Shown: piece after piece, positions 44,988-54,220 of the stretch
Layout: each line of letters starts with the position of its first letter
How positions within the stretch are numbered: position 1 is the first letter of the stretch
Origin: an uncultured Eubacteriales bacterium
Lineage (GTDB): Bacteria > Bacillota > Clostridia > Oscillospirales > CAG-272
Length of the DNA: 64,000 nt
Reading direction: 5' to 3'
Assembly (NCBI GenBank): GCA_934446065.1
Contig: CAKSDP010000006.1
Coordinates: 20,371 to 84,370 of the forward strand
Position numbers and translations under genes: made by a program
The notes under the pieces: model-generated
Database searches by the model: none
Seen by the model: the letters and a program-made list of their open reading frames with translations, nothing else
Told to the model about the DNA's origin: nothing

Positions 44988-46400
44988 ATGTCGAAACTTC
45001 CCAACAGCGAAAAAACAATGGACAAAATCGTCGCACTCTGTAAAAACAGAGGCTTCGTCTACGCCGGCAGTGAGATCTACGGCGGACTCGCGAACACGTG
45101 GGACTATGGTCCTCTCGGCGTTGAGCTCAAAAACAACATCAAACGCGCATGGTGGAAGAAATTCGTACAGGAAAACAAGTACAACGTCGGACTTGATGCC
45201 GCGATTCTCATGAATCCCCAGACTTGGGTCGCATCGGGTCACCTCGGCGGATTCTCCGATCCCCTCATGGACTGCCGTGAGTGCAAGGAGCGCTTCCGCG
45301 CGGACAAGCTGATCGAAGACTGGTGCTCGGAGAACTCTTTCGAGCTTCCAAAGCCGATCGACGCATTCTCGCAGGAGGAAATGAATAACTTCGTCGAGGA
45401 TCACAACATCGCCTGCCCCTCGTGCGGCAAGCACAACTTCACCGATATCCGTCAGTTCAACCTGATGTTCAAGACATTCCAGGGCGTTACCGAGGACGCA
45501 AAAAACACCGTTTACCTCCGTCCCGAGACCGCGCAGGGAATATTCGTAAACTTTGCGAACGTTCGGCGTACCTCCCGCAAGAAGATGCCATTCGGTATCG
45601 GACAGATCGGTAAGTCCTTCCGTAACGAGATCACCCCCGGCAACTTCATTTTCCGTGTCCGTGAGTTTGAGCAGATGGAGCTTGAGTTCTTCTGCAAGCC
45701 TGGCACCGACCTTGAATGGTTCAACTACTGGCGCTCCTTCTGCCGCGATTTTCTTCTCTCGCTCGGCATGAACGAGGAGAACCTCAGACTCCGCGACCAC
45801 GATCCCGAGGAGCTCTGCTTCTATTCCAAGGCTACGACCGACTTTGAGTTCCTGTTCCCGTTCGGATGGGGCGAGCTGTGGGGCGTTGCCGACCGTACCG
45901 ACTACGACCTCACTCAGCATCAGAACACCTCCGGTAAGGATCTCACCTACTTCGATCAAGAGTCCGGCGAGCATTACATTCCCTACGTCATCGAACCGTC
46001 GCTCGGTGTCGAGCGTTCGTTCCTCGCATTCCTCTGCGACGCTTACGACGAGGAGGTCGTTGATGCAGAGAAGAACGACACCCGTGTTGTACTGCGATTC
46101 CACCCGGCACTTGCACCCGTCAAGGCTGCTATCCTCCCGCTTTCAAAGAAGCTTTCCGAGAAAGCCGGCGAGATCTACGACCGCCTCAGCGGATCGTTTG
46201 CAGTTGATTTTGACGACGCAGGCTCCATCGGTAAGAGATACCGCAGACAGGACGAGATCGGAACACCTCTCTGTGTTACCTATGACTTTGATTCCGAGAA
46301 CGACGGCTGCGTAACCGTCCGTGACCGTGATTCAATGGAGCAGGTGCGTATCCCGATCGACTCTCTCGAGAGCTATATCGCCGAGAAAATTAAATTCTGA
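44988..46400 (+). CDS. glyQS: Glycyl-tRNA synthetase, alpha2 dimer type
   Basis: This 470-residue class II synthetase has motif 1-2 elements such as LRPETAQGIFVNF and RVREFEQMELEFF, motif 3 (VIEPSLGVERSFLAFL) and the anticodon-binding domain at the end. The zinc-like cysteines (CRECKERF, CPSCGKHNF) are present. This is the single-chain form of many Gram-positives. It starts at ATG 44988, following GGATGGACTTGTT. No T-box leader fits in the gap. Confidence 0.97.
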   Translation: MSKLPNSEKTMDKIVALCKNRGFVYAGSEIYGGLANTWDYGPLGVELKNNIKRAWWKKFVQENKYNVGLDAAILMNPQTWVASGHLGGFSDPLMDCRECKERFRADKLIEDWCSENSFELPKPIDAFSQEEMNNFVEDHNIACPSCGKHNFTDIRQFNLMFKTFQGVTEDAKNTVYLRPETAQGIFVNFANVRRTSRKKMPFGIGQIGKSFRNEITPGNFIFRVREFEQMELEFFCKPGTDLEWFNYWRSFCRDFLLSLGMNEENLRLRDHDPEELCFYSKATTDFEFLFPFGWGELWGVADRTDYDLTQHQNTSGKDLTYFDQESGEHYIPYVIEPSLGVERSFLAFLCDAYDEEVVDAEKNDTRVVLRFHPALAPVKAAILPLSKKLSEKAGEIYDRLSGSFAVDFDDAGSIGKRYRRQDEIGTPLCVTYDFDSENDGCVTVRDRDSMEQVRIPIDSLESYIAEKIKF

Positions 46401-46472
46401 TATTCCGGGCTGGCGTGCCGAAGCACGGCAGCCCAACTTGTATTTATAAAAACTACGGAAGGAGGAGCAGCC

Positions 46473-47372
46473 GTGAATCTCTGCGAACCGCGAACAATAA
46501 AATCTCTTCTTGAGAAGTATTCGCTCGCACCGAAGAAAAAGTTCGGTCAGAATTTTCTCACAAACCCATCGGTTCCCGAGAATATCGCCGAAGCTTCGCG
46601 TGCGGCATCCGACGGCGCATCCGTTCTCGAGATCGGACCGGGACTCGGAGTGCTCACGCAGGAGCTTTGCGACAGATTTGAAAAGGTCGTCGCCGTTGAG
46701 ATCGACACGGGGCTTCTCCCACTCCTCGACGAGACCCTCGAGGAGTTTCCGAATGTCGAGATCGTCTCCGGCGACTTCATGAAGCTTGATGTTTCCGCGT
46801 TTCTTTCCGAGAAATTCGGGAATACTAAACCTGCCGTATGCGCGAATCTTCCGTACTACATCACCTCGCCGATCCTAATGCGGCTTATCGAAACGTTCCC
46901 GTATTCCGAGCCTCTGCCGTACTCGTCGATCACTGTAATGGTTCAGGCTGAGGTCGCGGACAGAATTTCCGCCGCACCGGGCAGCGCCGATTACGGCTCG
47001 ATCACAGCGGAGATAGCGCTGAGATGCAGCGCGAGACGCGTGATGACAGTCTCACCGAGATCGTTTTTCCCGCCTCCGAAAGTCACCTCTGCCGTGATAC
47101 AGCTTATCCCGCACGAGCGCGGAATATATTCCGTATATCCGGACGCGCCGACGGACAGGGAAGAGTGCAATACCTTCGGACAACGCGTGTCCGAGCTTAT
47201 AACAGCCGCATTTCTCATGCGGCGGAAAACCCTTGTCAATGCGGCATCATCGATATACCGAAAGGAAGCTATCGCATCTGCGCTCGAGTCCATGGGGCAG
47301 CGACCCGATGTTCGCGGAGAACGTCTCTCCGCCGCAGATTTCTGCCGTCTCACGGCACTTCTCAATAAATAA
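46473..47372 (+). CDS. rsmA: 16S rRNA dimethyladenosine transferase
   Basis: This 299-residue KsgA-family enzyme has KKKFGQNFLTN, VLEIGPGLGVLTQEL and CANLPYYITSPILMRL (NLPY). It dimethylates A1518 and A1519 of 16S rRNA. GTG start with GGAGG upstream. The next gene follows after 12 bases. Confidence 0.96.
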   Translation: MNLCEPRTIKSLLEKYSLAPKKKFGQNFLTNPSVPENIAEASRAASDGASVLEIGPGLGVLTQELCDRFEKVVAVEIDTGLLPLLDETLEEFPNVEIVSGDFMKLDVSAFLSEKFGNTKPAVCANLPYYITSPILMRLIETFPYSEPLPYSSITVMVQAEVADRISAAPGSADYGSITAEIALRCSARRVMTVSPRSFFPPPKVTSAVIQLIPHERGIYSVYPDAPTDREECNTFGQRVSELITAAFLMRRKTLVNAASSIYRKEAIASALESMGQRPDVRGERLSAADFCRLTALLNK

Positions 47373-47384
47373 CCGAGGATCCAT

Positions 47385-48218
47385 ATGAAGATAAAACTGA
47401 TTGCAACCGACCTTGACGGAACCCTTCTTTCGCCCGACCACGTGTCAGTCTCTCCCGCAAATGCGGCGGCACTCAGGCGCGCATCCGATGCAGGAGTAAA
47501 GATAGTGATCGCGAGCGGACGCACCGACGATGTGTTCCCGGCGGACGTGCGCGCACTTGATTTTCTCGATTTCGCGCTCGTCTCAAACGGAGCGGCGATG
47601 ATCTCCTATCCGGAAATGCACCATACGCCGATAAGCGAGATCCCGTACAGCGTCTGGTGCGACATATATGATAAAATGGCTGCCGCCGGAGCCGATCCCG
47701 AGATTTATGCCGAGGGCAGAAGTTTTATGGACGAGAGTCGGATAGAGCGGTTCACAAGCTCACTTCTCACACCGGCGCTTGTGAATGAGCTGAAGTCACA
47801 CATTACCGTGGTGCCCGATGTTAAAAAAGCTCTTGAGGGGCACAGCATAGAGAAGCTTTGCGTGCTGACAGTCCCCGACGAAACGCGCGATGCCCTTACC
47901 AAAACACTGTTTGACGACACGAGGATCTCGTGTACAAGCTCCATTCCCGGCAATATCGAGGCGAACGCACGCGGGACGAGCAAGGGCACGGCTCTTGCAC
48001 ACCTTGCCGATTCGCTCGGGTTTGCGCCCGATGAGATAATGGCGCTCGGCGACGCCGGCAACGATATCGAAATGCTCAAATTTGCTGGATGCTCGGTTGC
48101 AATGGCAAACGCAAGTGAGCCCGCCCGTGAAGCGGCACGTTATACGACGTCCTCAAACGCTGATGACGGGGTTGCCCGCACAATACGGAAATTCGTATTC
48201 GGCGAAGCTGAGGAATAA
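47385..48218 (+). CDS. HAD superfamily Cof-type phosphatase
   Basis: The 277-residue protein has the HAD nucleophile motif LIATDLDGTLLS, motif II IVIASGRT, a C2 cap domain in the middle, and motif III/IV IMALGDAGNDIEML. Cof-type HAD proteins dephosphorylate sugar phosphates, FMN or other small metabolites, often broadly. It follows rsmA and precedes the DUF1015 gene in the same direction, probably one transcript. Confidence 0.93.
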   Translation: MKIKLIATDLDGTLLSPDHVSVSPANAAALRRASDAGVKIVIASGRTDDVFPADVRALDFLDFALVSNGAAMISYPEMHHTPISEIPYSVWCDIYDKMAAAGADPEIYAEGRSFMDESRIERFTSSLLTPALVNELKSHITVVPDVKKALEGHSIEKLCVLTVPDETRDALTKTLFDDTRISCTSSIPGNIEANARGTSKGTALAHLADSLGFAPDEIMALGDAGNDIEMLKFAGCSVAMANASEPAREAARYTTSSNADDGVARTIRKFVFGEAEE

Positions 48219-48256
48219 CAAAAACGCAGCACATACAGAGAAAGGAACGGCATATC

Positions 48257-49492
48257 ATGACAAACAATATTTTTTCGTCGGCTGATATACTTCTGCCCGA
48301 CTTTCCCGCAGGAGATGACCGCTATCACACCTGGTCGGTGATCGCCTGCGATCAGTTCACCTCCGAGGCGGAGTATTGGGCAAGATGCAGGAATGTCATC
48401 GGTGACGCCGAATCCACATATAACTTTATTTTGCCCGAGGCATACCTCGGAACGCCGCTCGCAGAAGATCACAAGCGCATTATCGCCGATTCTATGAGCC
48501 GCGCGGATGACATAATGTCAAAAGTCCTCGCCGCCTCGTTTGTATATATCGAGCGCACGCTGCCCGACGGCGCGATACGCCCCGGAATCGTGGGAAAGAT
48601 CGACCTTGCGGGATATGATTATTCCGTAGGCTCATCCTCACCCGTTCGCGCGACCGAGGCGACCGTTCTCGAGCGTATCCCGCCGAGATGCGAGGTCCGC
48701 GCGTCAGCCGCAGTCGAGCTCCCGCACGTGATGCTTCTCACCGATGACCCCGATATGAAAATGTACAAAACGGCTGCCGCAGAGCGCGGCAAACTCTTGT
48801 ATGACTTCGAGCTGATGGAGGGCGGGGGACACCTCGCCGGATGGCAGATCACGGGTGCTTCAGCCGAAGCGCTGACCGCCGCGATATCAGATTACGAAGC
48901 ATCGTGCACCACCTCCGCAAAAGCACCGGTGGTGTACGCAGTAGGCGACGGCAACCATTCGCTTGCAGCAGCAAAGGCGCACTTTGAAAATCTGCGAGGG
49001 TCTCTCGGAGATGCGGCTCTGACTCACCCTGCACGGTATGCACTGGTCGAGATCGTTTCGCTCCACTCGCCCGCGATAGTGTTCGAGCCGATATACAGGC
49101 TCGTAAAAGGCTGCGACACTGCAAAGCTCATGTGCCATATCAAATCACTTGCTGGCGCATCATCGCAATCCGTTACGATGATCTCAAACGGTAAAGAGAA
49201 AACCGTCTCCATCGCAGCTCCCACTCATGCGTTGACCGTCGGCTCACTTCAGAATATCATTGACGCATACCTCCTTGAGAACAACGGCGAGTGCGACTAC
49301 ATACACGGCACAGATGCACTTGAAAAACTTGCGCAGGCGCCGGATTCCGTCGGATTCCTGTTCGACGGGATGAAAAAGGAAGACCTGTTCGACTACGTTT
49401 GCGCCCATGGCTCGCTCCCGAGAAAAACTTTTTCAATGGGCGAGGCAAAAAGCAAGCGTTACTACACTGAAGCAAGAAAAATTATCATATAA
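48257..49492 (+). CDS. DUF1015 family protein
   Basis: The 411-residue cytoplasmic protein matches DUF1015: HTWSVIACDQFTSEAEYW at the start, VVYAVGDGNHSLAAAKA in the middle, and the ending FSMGEAKSKRYYTEARKII. The family's role is not known; it is frequent in Clostridia, often with serine or aspartate metabolism genes, but no such neighbour is here. AAAGGA precedes the ATG. Confidence 0.92.
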   Translation: MTNNIFSSADILLPDFPAGDDRYHTWSVIACDQFTSEAEYWARCRNVIGDAESTYNFILPEAYLGTPLAEDHKRIIADSMSRADDIMSKVLAASFVYIERTLPDGAIRPGIVGKIDLAGYDYSVGSSSPVRATEATVLERIPPRCEVRASAAVELPHVMLLTDDPDMKMYKTAAAERGKLLYDFELMEGGGHLAGWQITGASAEALTAAISDYEASCTTSAKAPVVYAVGDGNHSLAAAKAHFENLRGSLGDAALTHPARYALVEIVSLHSPAIVFEPIYRLVKGCDTAKLMCHIKSLAGASSQSVTMISNGKEKTVSIAAPTHALTVGSLQNIIDAYLLENNGECDYIHGTDALEKLAQAPDSVGFLFDGMKKEDLFDYVCAHGSLPRKTFSMGEAKSKRYYTEARKIII

Positions 49493-49598
49493 TCGGATCT
49501 TGGTTCCGCAAAATTGTAACTTCTGACAACCGAGATGAACGCACAGGAGAATATTGCATAAATATTAAATATTTTCTGAACAAAAATTATATTATCTA

Positions 49599-49627
49599 TT
49601 GCATTTTCTCGTGAATTTTGCTATACT
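49599..49627 (+). promoter_or_regulatory. Promoter for the sugar transferase gene
   Basis: TTGCAT (49599-49604), 17 bases, then TATACT (49622-49627). An 80-base leader precedes the ATG at 49710. Confidence 0.7.
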
Positions 49628-49709
49628 CTTATGTGTAGTAATTTCGTATATTGTGTTTGTAAGTCGTGTATTGTGTCGGAAGAAATAACTGTTCGGTGAG
49701 GTGTTGTCC

Positions 49710-50417
49710 ATGGACAAGCTTATGTTGTCTGACACAATTACAGACAATGACATCACCGAAGAGACCGTCTCAAATGATGCAGTCGTCGCGGACGAGGTAA
49801 AGATCTATGTCGTCCCCGACGTTCAGGTGAAGTCAAAGCCGGTATACAGCGCATTGAAGCGGCTCTTCGATATTGTCGCTTCTTTTGTTGCGCTCATTTT
49901 GACCCTTATACCGATGCTTGTGATCTCGATCATGATAAAACGCGACTCACCCGGTCCCGCGCTTTTCTGTCAGGAGCGCCTTGGTCGGAACGGCGTGCCG
50001 TTCATGATGTACAAATTCAGAACCATGCGGCTCGACGCCGAAAAGGACGGCGCCGCATGGGCTGAGCGAGACGATCCCAGATGTACGAATTTCGGAAAAT
50101 TCCTCCGCAAAACCAGACTGGACGAGCTTCCGCAGCTTTGGAATATTCTTCGCGGTGATATGAGCTTTGTCGGTCCGAGACCGGAGAGACAGTGCTTCTA
50201 CGATAAATTTGAGGAGTACATACACGGCTTCAGCAAACGCATGGCTGTGAAGCCCGGACTTACCGGTCACGCGCAGGTGAACGGCGGTTACGACCTCTCA
50301 CCGGAGGAGAAGATCGTCTACGATATGGACTACATAAAAAGACGCTCGATCCCGATGGATATCGAGTGCATAATTAAAACATTTGAAGTTGTATTTACGC
50401 AAAAAGGCGCGAGATGA
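49710..50417 (+). CDS. Initiating sugar transferase (undecaprenyl-phosphate glycosyl-1-phosphate transferase type)
   Basis: This 235-residue bacterial sugar transferase has an acidic N-terminus of about 50 residues, one membrane helix (LFDIVASFVALILTLIPMLV) and the catalytic domain with CQERLGRNGVPFMMYKFRTM, RKTRLDELPQLWNILRGDMS and FVGPRPER. It places the first sugar phosphate on undecaprenyl phosphate for capsule or exopolysaccharide. ATG 49710 with GAGGT is preferred over a GTG nine bases earlier. Its stop lies inside the terminator hairpin. Confidence 0.93.
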   Translation: MDKLMLSDTITDNDITEETVSNDAVVADEVKIYVVPDVQVKSKPVYSALKRLFDIVASFVALILTLIPMLVISIMIKRDSPGPALFCQERLGRNGVPFMMYKFRTMRLDAEKDGAAWAERDDPRCTNFGKFLRKTRLDELPQLWNILRGDMSFVGPRPERQCFYDKFEEYIHGFSKRMAVKPGLTGHAQVNGGYDLSPEEKIVYDMDYIKRRSIPMDIECIIKTFEVVFTQKGAR

Positions 50418-50429
50418 TCGCGCCTTTTT
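50401..50429. terminator. Bidirectional terminator between sugar transferase and gpsA
   Basis: AAAAAGGCGCGA (50401-50412) pairs with TCGCGCCTTTTT (50418-50429). It overlaps the last codons and stop of the sugar transferase gene. Confidence 0.9.
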
Positions 50430-50447
50430 CATATTTATTTTACGTGC

Positions 50448-51404
50448 TTATATCTCATGCTTTATCGACCGTGTGAAAAGAGTAGTCAGCGAATCGCGCG
50501 GATCCTCACCTCGATAAAGGCACCGCCATACAGACTCACATATCGGCAGTTCAACCGAATACTTCTCTCTGAGCAGCATCAGAGCGTCAACAGTGTAATA
50601 GCCTTCGGCAAGAGAATCATACGTCTCGCCGCGCACGAGCATCTCGCCGAACATTCTGTTGTGGCTGAATTCCGAGAACACCGTCGCCTCATAATCGCCG
50701 AGGTGGCACAGCCCGTATGCCGAAAGCTCGTTCCCGCCCATCGCCGCTATCAGACGTGCGATCTCACGCGTGCCGCGCGACATCAGCGCACCCTTGAGAG
50801 TCGAGAGTCTGAGACCGTCAAGCATACCCGCAGCAATGCCTATCACGTTCTTTGCAGCCGCGCCGATCTCGCTTCCGATTAGATCAGTCCCGTAGTAAAA
50901 GCGGATGAGATCGCTCGAGAAGCTGTCCACAAGCCTGCGCTTCAGCTCCGTATTTTCGCTGTCGATCACCATGCAGTTGGGAATGCCGGAGGCAAACTCC
51001 TGCACGTGACCCGGTCCAACCCAAACCGCAATCCCCGAGGATGGGGACACGTATTCCGACACGACCTCGCTCAGGCGAAGCCCCGTGCCGCACTCGATGC
51101 CCTTCATGCATAGAATGTAGTCGCGCCGCACGTCGCCGAGTGCGCGGATCTGCTCCATAAGCCCCCGCAGCGACTGGCTTCCGACAGATATTATGACAGT
51201 ATCAAAATCGCAAAGGCGCGAAATATCGTCGGTCATCGCAAGCTCATCCGGAAGCTCCAGAAGTGAGTTCCTGCGTGTTTTCACAAGAGATTCAAAGGAT
51301 TTCGAGCTCTGCCGTCCGAACAGTGTCACATCATGTCCGATGCGGCAGAGATACCAGGCAATAAAGGTGCCCCATCTACCGGAGCCGATAATGGCAAGTT
51401 TCAA
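50448..51404 (-). CDS. gpsA: NAD(P)H-dependent glycerol-3-phosphate dehydrogenase family protein
   Basis: The 318-residue protein has an N-terminal Rossmann motif (IIGSGRWGTFIAWYLCRIG), VWVGPGHVQEFASGIPNC in place of the usual SGPSHAEEVA segment, and the catalytic region GSEIGAAAKNVIGIAAGM with the active Lys. GpsA makes sn-glycerol-3-phosphate for phospholipids. The TTG start directly follows the previous gene's TGA; AAGGA is nine bases upstream. The NAD-binding loop and catalytic Lys are intact. Confidence 0.9.
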   Translation of the reverse strand: MKLAIIGSGRWGTFIAWYLCRIGHDVTLFGRQSSKSFESLVKTRRNSLLELPDELAMTDDISRLCDFDTVIISVGSQSLRGLMEQIRALGDVRRDYILCMKGIECGTGLRLSEVVSEYVSPSSGIAVWVGPGHVQEFASGIPNCMVIDSENTELKRRLVDSFSSDLIRFYYGTDLIGSEIGAAAKNVIGIAAGMLDGLRLSTLKGALMSRGTREIARLIAAMGGNELSAYGLCHLGDYEATVFSEFSHNRMFGEMLVRGETYDSLAEGYYTVDALMLLREKYSVELPICESVWRCLYRGEDPRDSLTTLFTRSIKHEI

Positions 51405-51869
51405 TCAAAGCACATCCTTTCGGTTGTCATTATTGGTGTCAAAAATCGAGGTGTATTTCGCCGGTGTCTCCTCGACGGTCGCCTTGTGTCTGCGGAGGAG
51501 ATAACGGACAAGCATACAGACTCCGTAAATCGCCAAAAACAAAACGAGCAGTAACATTGACGCGCCGCCGAACTTCGCCACCCCGGTGGGGAGAATAATG
51601 CAGAGATAGAACGATGCCGCAGACAAAAGAAAATTAAGGGCATACTGCCATCCACGCACGTGCGCGGCCCTTATTATAAGTGATGATGCACCTATGACGG
51701 CAGAGAAGAGAAGAATGAACATCGCCGTTTTCGGTGTCGGAACAAATACGGAGTTCTTGGACATTATCGCCCCCGCGAGATACATACCCGCGATGATGAG
51801 CGTAAAAACCGTGCAGGCAACGTTTTTTGCATAAAGAATTGCCGAACAAATGTCGTGTTTTTCTTGCAT
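51405..51869 (-). CDS. Small membrane protein of unknown function
   Basis: I do not recognise a family. The 154-residue protein has four hydrophobic segments and a polar tail with Asn/Asp. It abuts gpsA (TGA then TTG), so the two are translated together, but nothing in the sequence gives its job. No promoter could be identified in the gap of 97 bases to the next gene. Confidence 0.65.
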   Translation of the reverse strand: MQEKHDICSAILYAKNVACTVFTLIIAGMYLAGAIMSKNSVFVPTPKTAMFILLFSAVIGASSLIIRAAHVRGWQYALNFLLSAASFYLCIILPTGVAKFGGASMLLLVLFLAIYGVCMLVRYLLRRHKATVEETPAKYTSIFDTNNDNRKDVL

Positions 51870-51966
51870 TGTAAACTACTTCCGATTTCTGAGATGTAAT
51901 TACTTATATTTTACTATATTTTCCGTCTCAGTACAATCGTCAAATTGTTAATTTTGCAAAAGCGGA

Positions 51967-52938
51967 TCAGTCCGGCACATTATCGGGAACGCAGTACGAC
52001 AAACTGTATCTTTCGCCGTCGCGTGATGCTGTCGGCGCACGGTGACGGAACAGAAAATCGGTCAGCGCGTACATATCGAGCCAGATCTGATTGTTCCCGT
52101 CCTTCTGTGATTTGTCGAATATCAGCTCAAGTCCGTAGTGCAGGTGCGGAACATTTATATTGTTCACGTTTTCCTTTGAGCTGTATCCCGTCATACCGAG
52201 ATAGCCTATCACCTCGCCGGCGTAGACCTCTTTTCCCTCATACATATCGTTATAGGGGTGATCGCGCCTGAGGTGCGCGTAATAGTAATAGCGCTTGCCG
52301 TCGTGCGACCTGATTCCTATCCGCCATCCACCGAACCGGTTCCAGCCGCACGCCTCTACCCATCCGGATTCCACGGCAATTATCGGTGTCCCGACGCTGC
52401 CCATGAGGTCGTGCCCGAGATGCTCGCGCTTGTACCCGAATGAGCGTGACGCTCCGAAATCATCGTAATGCGAGTAGTAATATCCGTCGGCGATCGGTGA
52501 GTAGACCGTGTATCCGTACCCGTGCTCGGCTGTGTATGTTCCGTCGGCGTTCGCCGTATATACGGTACGATTTCCGACAACGCCGCCGAGAGCAGCGAGA
52601 TAGCACGATTCGTAGTATTCGTAAAGTTTGCTGTTTTCGGCAAGCGCTCCCGGATCAACACCGGCACATTCTTTCGCAAGAGATGATATATCGCCCCGCT
52701 TGTAATGCGAGAAATCACCGCCTTTTCGCGACGCATACAGCGCCAAAAGCGCGCACATGGAGACGGGCGCCTCACCATCGTGCGAGCTTATGTCCGCCTC
52801 AGCCGCCTCGGCGATCGCAGCGGCAGTCGGCGTGAAATCGACCCATTTTATATAATCGGCGAAGGCTCCGGTCCAAAACGACGAAAACAGCACCGCCGAC
52901 GTGACCGATGCCGCGCAGATCCTTTTTATAATATTTAT
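51967..52938 (-). CDS. Secreted M23 (LytM) metallopeptidase, apparent ATT start
   Basis: The protein (323 residues if read from ATT 52938) has a signal peptide (IINIIKRICAASVTSAVLFS, cleavage near AFADY), a helical region of about 110 residues, and a C-terminal M23 domain with metal ligands in HLGHDLMG and VPHLHYGLE. Such enzymes cut peptide cross-links of peptidoglycan. GGAGG (52950-52954) is eight bases before ATT 52938, which gives a textbook signal peptide. The longer frame, from GTG 52983, lacks a ribosome site and adds a non-polar extension. No ATG, GTG or TTG lies in frame at a normal distance from GGAGG. Confidence 0.85.
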   Translation of the reverse strand: MNIIKRICAASVTSAVLFSSFWTGAFADYIKWVDFTPTAAAIAEAAEADISSHDGEAPVSMCALLALYASRKGGDFSHYKRGDISSLAKECAGVDPGALAENSKLYEYYESCYLAALGGVVGNRTVYTANADGTYTAEHGYGYTVYSPIADGYYYSHYDDFGASRSFGYKREHLGHDLMGSVGTPIIAVESGWVEACGWNRFGGWRIGIRSHDGKRYYYYAHLRRDHPYNDMYEGKEVYAGEVIGYLGMTGYSSKENVNNINVPHLHYGLELIFDKSQKDGNNQIWLDMYALTDFLFRHRAPTASRDGERYSLSYCVPDNVPD

Positions 52939-53075
52939 AATTTCAACCACCTCCACTGTTATTAAAATTATCTCCGCCGGCACTCGATATTATCATATGA
53001 AAATCGCGGAAATAACGCACACAAACACGCGAAAATGCCGACGAACAAAGCGTGCGCAATTTCCTGTTGTCAATG

Positions 53076-53088
53076 TGCATAATATGCA
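53076..53088. promoter_or_regulatory. TGCATA-A-TATGCA palindrome, possible upstream ArgR-like site
   Basis: A perfect 13-base palindrome resembling the boxes in front of argC, but one base short in the centre. It is 60 bases upstream of the argC promoter. Confidence 0.35.
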
Positions 53089-53148
53089 AAGCAAAGCGGA
53101 CAAAAAACAGTGCGGCTCGATGATTTTAGAAAAAATTCGCAGGAATGG

Positions 53149-53177
53149 TTGCATAAATACACGCGATATGCTATTAT
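53149..53177 (+). promoter_or_regulatory. Promoter of the argC-argF-carAB operon
   Basis: TTGCAT (53149-53154), 17 bases, then TATTAT (53172-53177). The operator pair follows directly. Confidence 0.7.
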
Positions 53178-53188
53178 TATTGTATAAT

Positions 53189-53227
53189 TAATCATAATTA
53201 TACATACACAACGCATAATTATGCATA
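53189..53227. promoter_or_regulatory. Tandem ArgR-type operator (two ARG boxes)
   Basis: Two 18-base A+T-rich palindromic boxes, 53189-53206 and 53210-53227, share CATAATTATRCATA and are three bases apart (centres 21 bases apart), the arrangement used by the ArgR hexamer in other bacteria. Each has the TGNAT-WWWW-ATNCA pattern with one or two mismatches. They sit between the -10 box and the argC start. A further overlapping match (53181-53194) extends the first box. Confidence 0.65.
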
Positions 53228-53262
53228 AAATGAATGCTATCGCAATATATCGGGAGTGCACA

Positions 53263-54192
53263 GTGAAAAAAGTATTTATTGACGGCAAGGCCGGTACAAC
53301 GGGACTTCGAATATATGAAAGACTTGAGGGACGCAGTGATATCAGGCTTCTCACGCTGTCGGACGACGACAGAAAGGATCCGGCGCTTCGCCGCAGTATG
53401 CTGAACTCTGCCGACATAGCATTTCTGTGTCTGCCGGATGCTGCCGCTATCGAAGCAGCCCAAATGGTTGAAAATCCCGATACGGTAGTGATCGACACCT
53501 CTACCGCTCACCGCACGGCACCGGGATGGATATACGGATTTCCCGAGCTGTCGTCCGAAATACGAAGCGCGATCCCGCACGCCAAGCGGATCGCCGTACC
53601 GGGATGCCACGCCGGTGGCTTCATAGCGCTTATGCGCCCGCTGATCGAGTCCGGCGCGATAGCAAAGGATGCGCGGCTCACCTGCCATTCCATCACCGGA
53701 TACAGCGGCGGAGGAAAAAAGATGATCGCTGAATATGAGGACACGGAGAGAAGTCCGCTCCTCGGCGCACCGAGACAGTACGGACTCACTCAGAACCACA
53801 AGCACCTGCGTGAGATGAAAGCTATCACGGGACTTGAGCACGAGCCGATATTCTGCCCGATCGTCGCCGACTTTTACAGCGGAATGGAAGTGACCGTCCC
53901 GCTGTTTGCGGAAGATCTCGCCCCCGGATTTACAGCCGATTCTATCCGTGAGATCTATAAATCAAAGTATACCGGTCCCATTGTAACGTTTGATTCACCG
54001 GACGAGAGCGCAATGCTTCCCGCAGCCGGTCAGAGCGGACTTGATTCCATGAAGATCGCCGTTCTCGGCAATTCGGAGCGGATCCTGCTCACCGCACTGT
54101 ATGACAATCTCGGCAAGGGCGCTTCCGGTGCGGCAGTCGAAGTAATGAATATCGTACTCGGAGTGCCCGAAACAACAGGTCTGTCACTGTAA
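53263..54192 (+). CDS. argC: N-acetyl-gamma-glutamyl-phosphate reductase, short (type 2) form
   Basis: This 309-residue NAD(P)-dependent reductase of arginine biosynthesis has the nucleotide-binding start FIDGKAGTTGLRIYERL and the catalytic Cys in AVPGCHAGGFIALM, followed by SITGYSGGGK and a His-containing NHKHLREM stretch. The GTG at 53263 (CGGGAG upstream) is chosen over a longer frame. argC opens the arginine operon; argJ, argB and argD are not in the window. Confidence 0.94.
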   Translation: MKKVFIDGKAGTTGLRIYERLEGRSDIRLLTLSDDDRKDPALRRSMLNSADIAFLCLPDAAAIEAAQMVENPDTVVIDTSTAHRTAPGWIYGFPELSSEIRSAIPHAKRIAVPGCHAGGFIALMRPLIESGAIAKDARLTCHSITGYSGGGKKMIAEYEDTERSPLLGAPRQYGLTQNHKHLREMKAITGLEHEPIFCPIVADFYSGMEVTVPLFAEDLAPGFTADSIREIYKSKYTGPIVTFDSPDESAMLPAAGQSGLDSMKIAVLGNSERILLTALYDNLGKGASGAAVEVMNIVLGVPETTGLSL

Positions 54193-54220
54193 AAAAACAT
54201 CTTAGAAAGGAATCATGAAA

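Noticed and set aside
44961..46103. 380-residue minus-strand open frame
   Set aside because: It is the antisense shadow of glyQS, caused by codon bias, with no domain or ribosome site.
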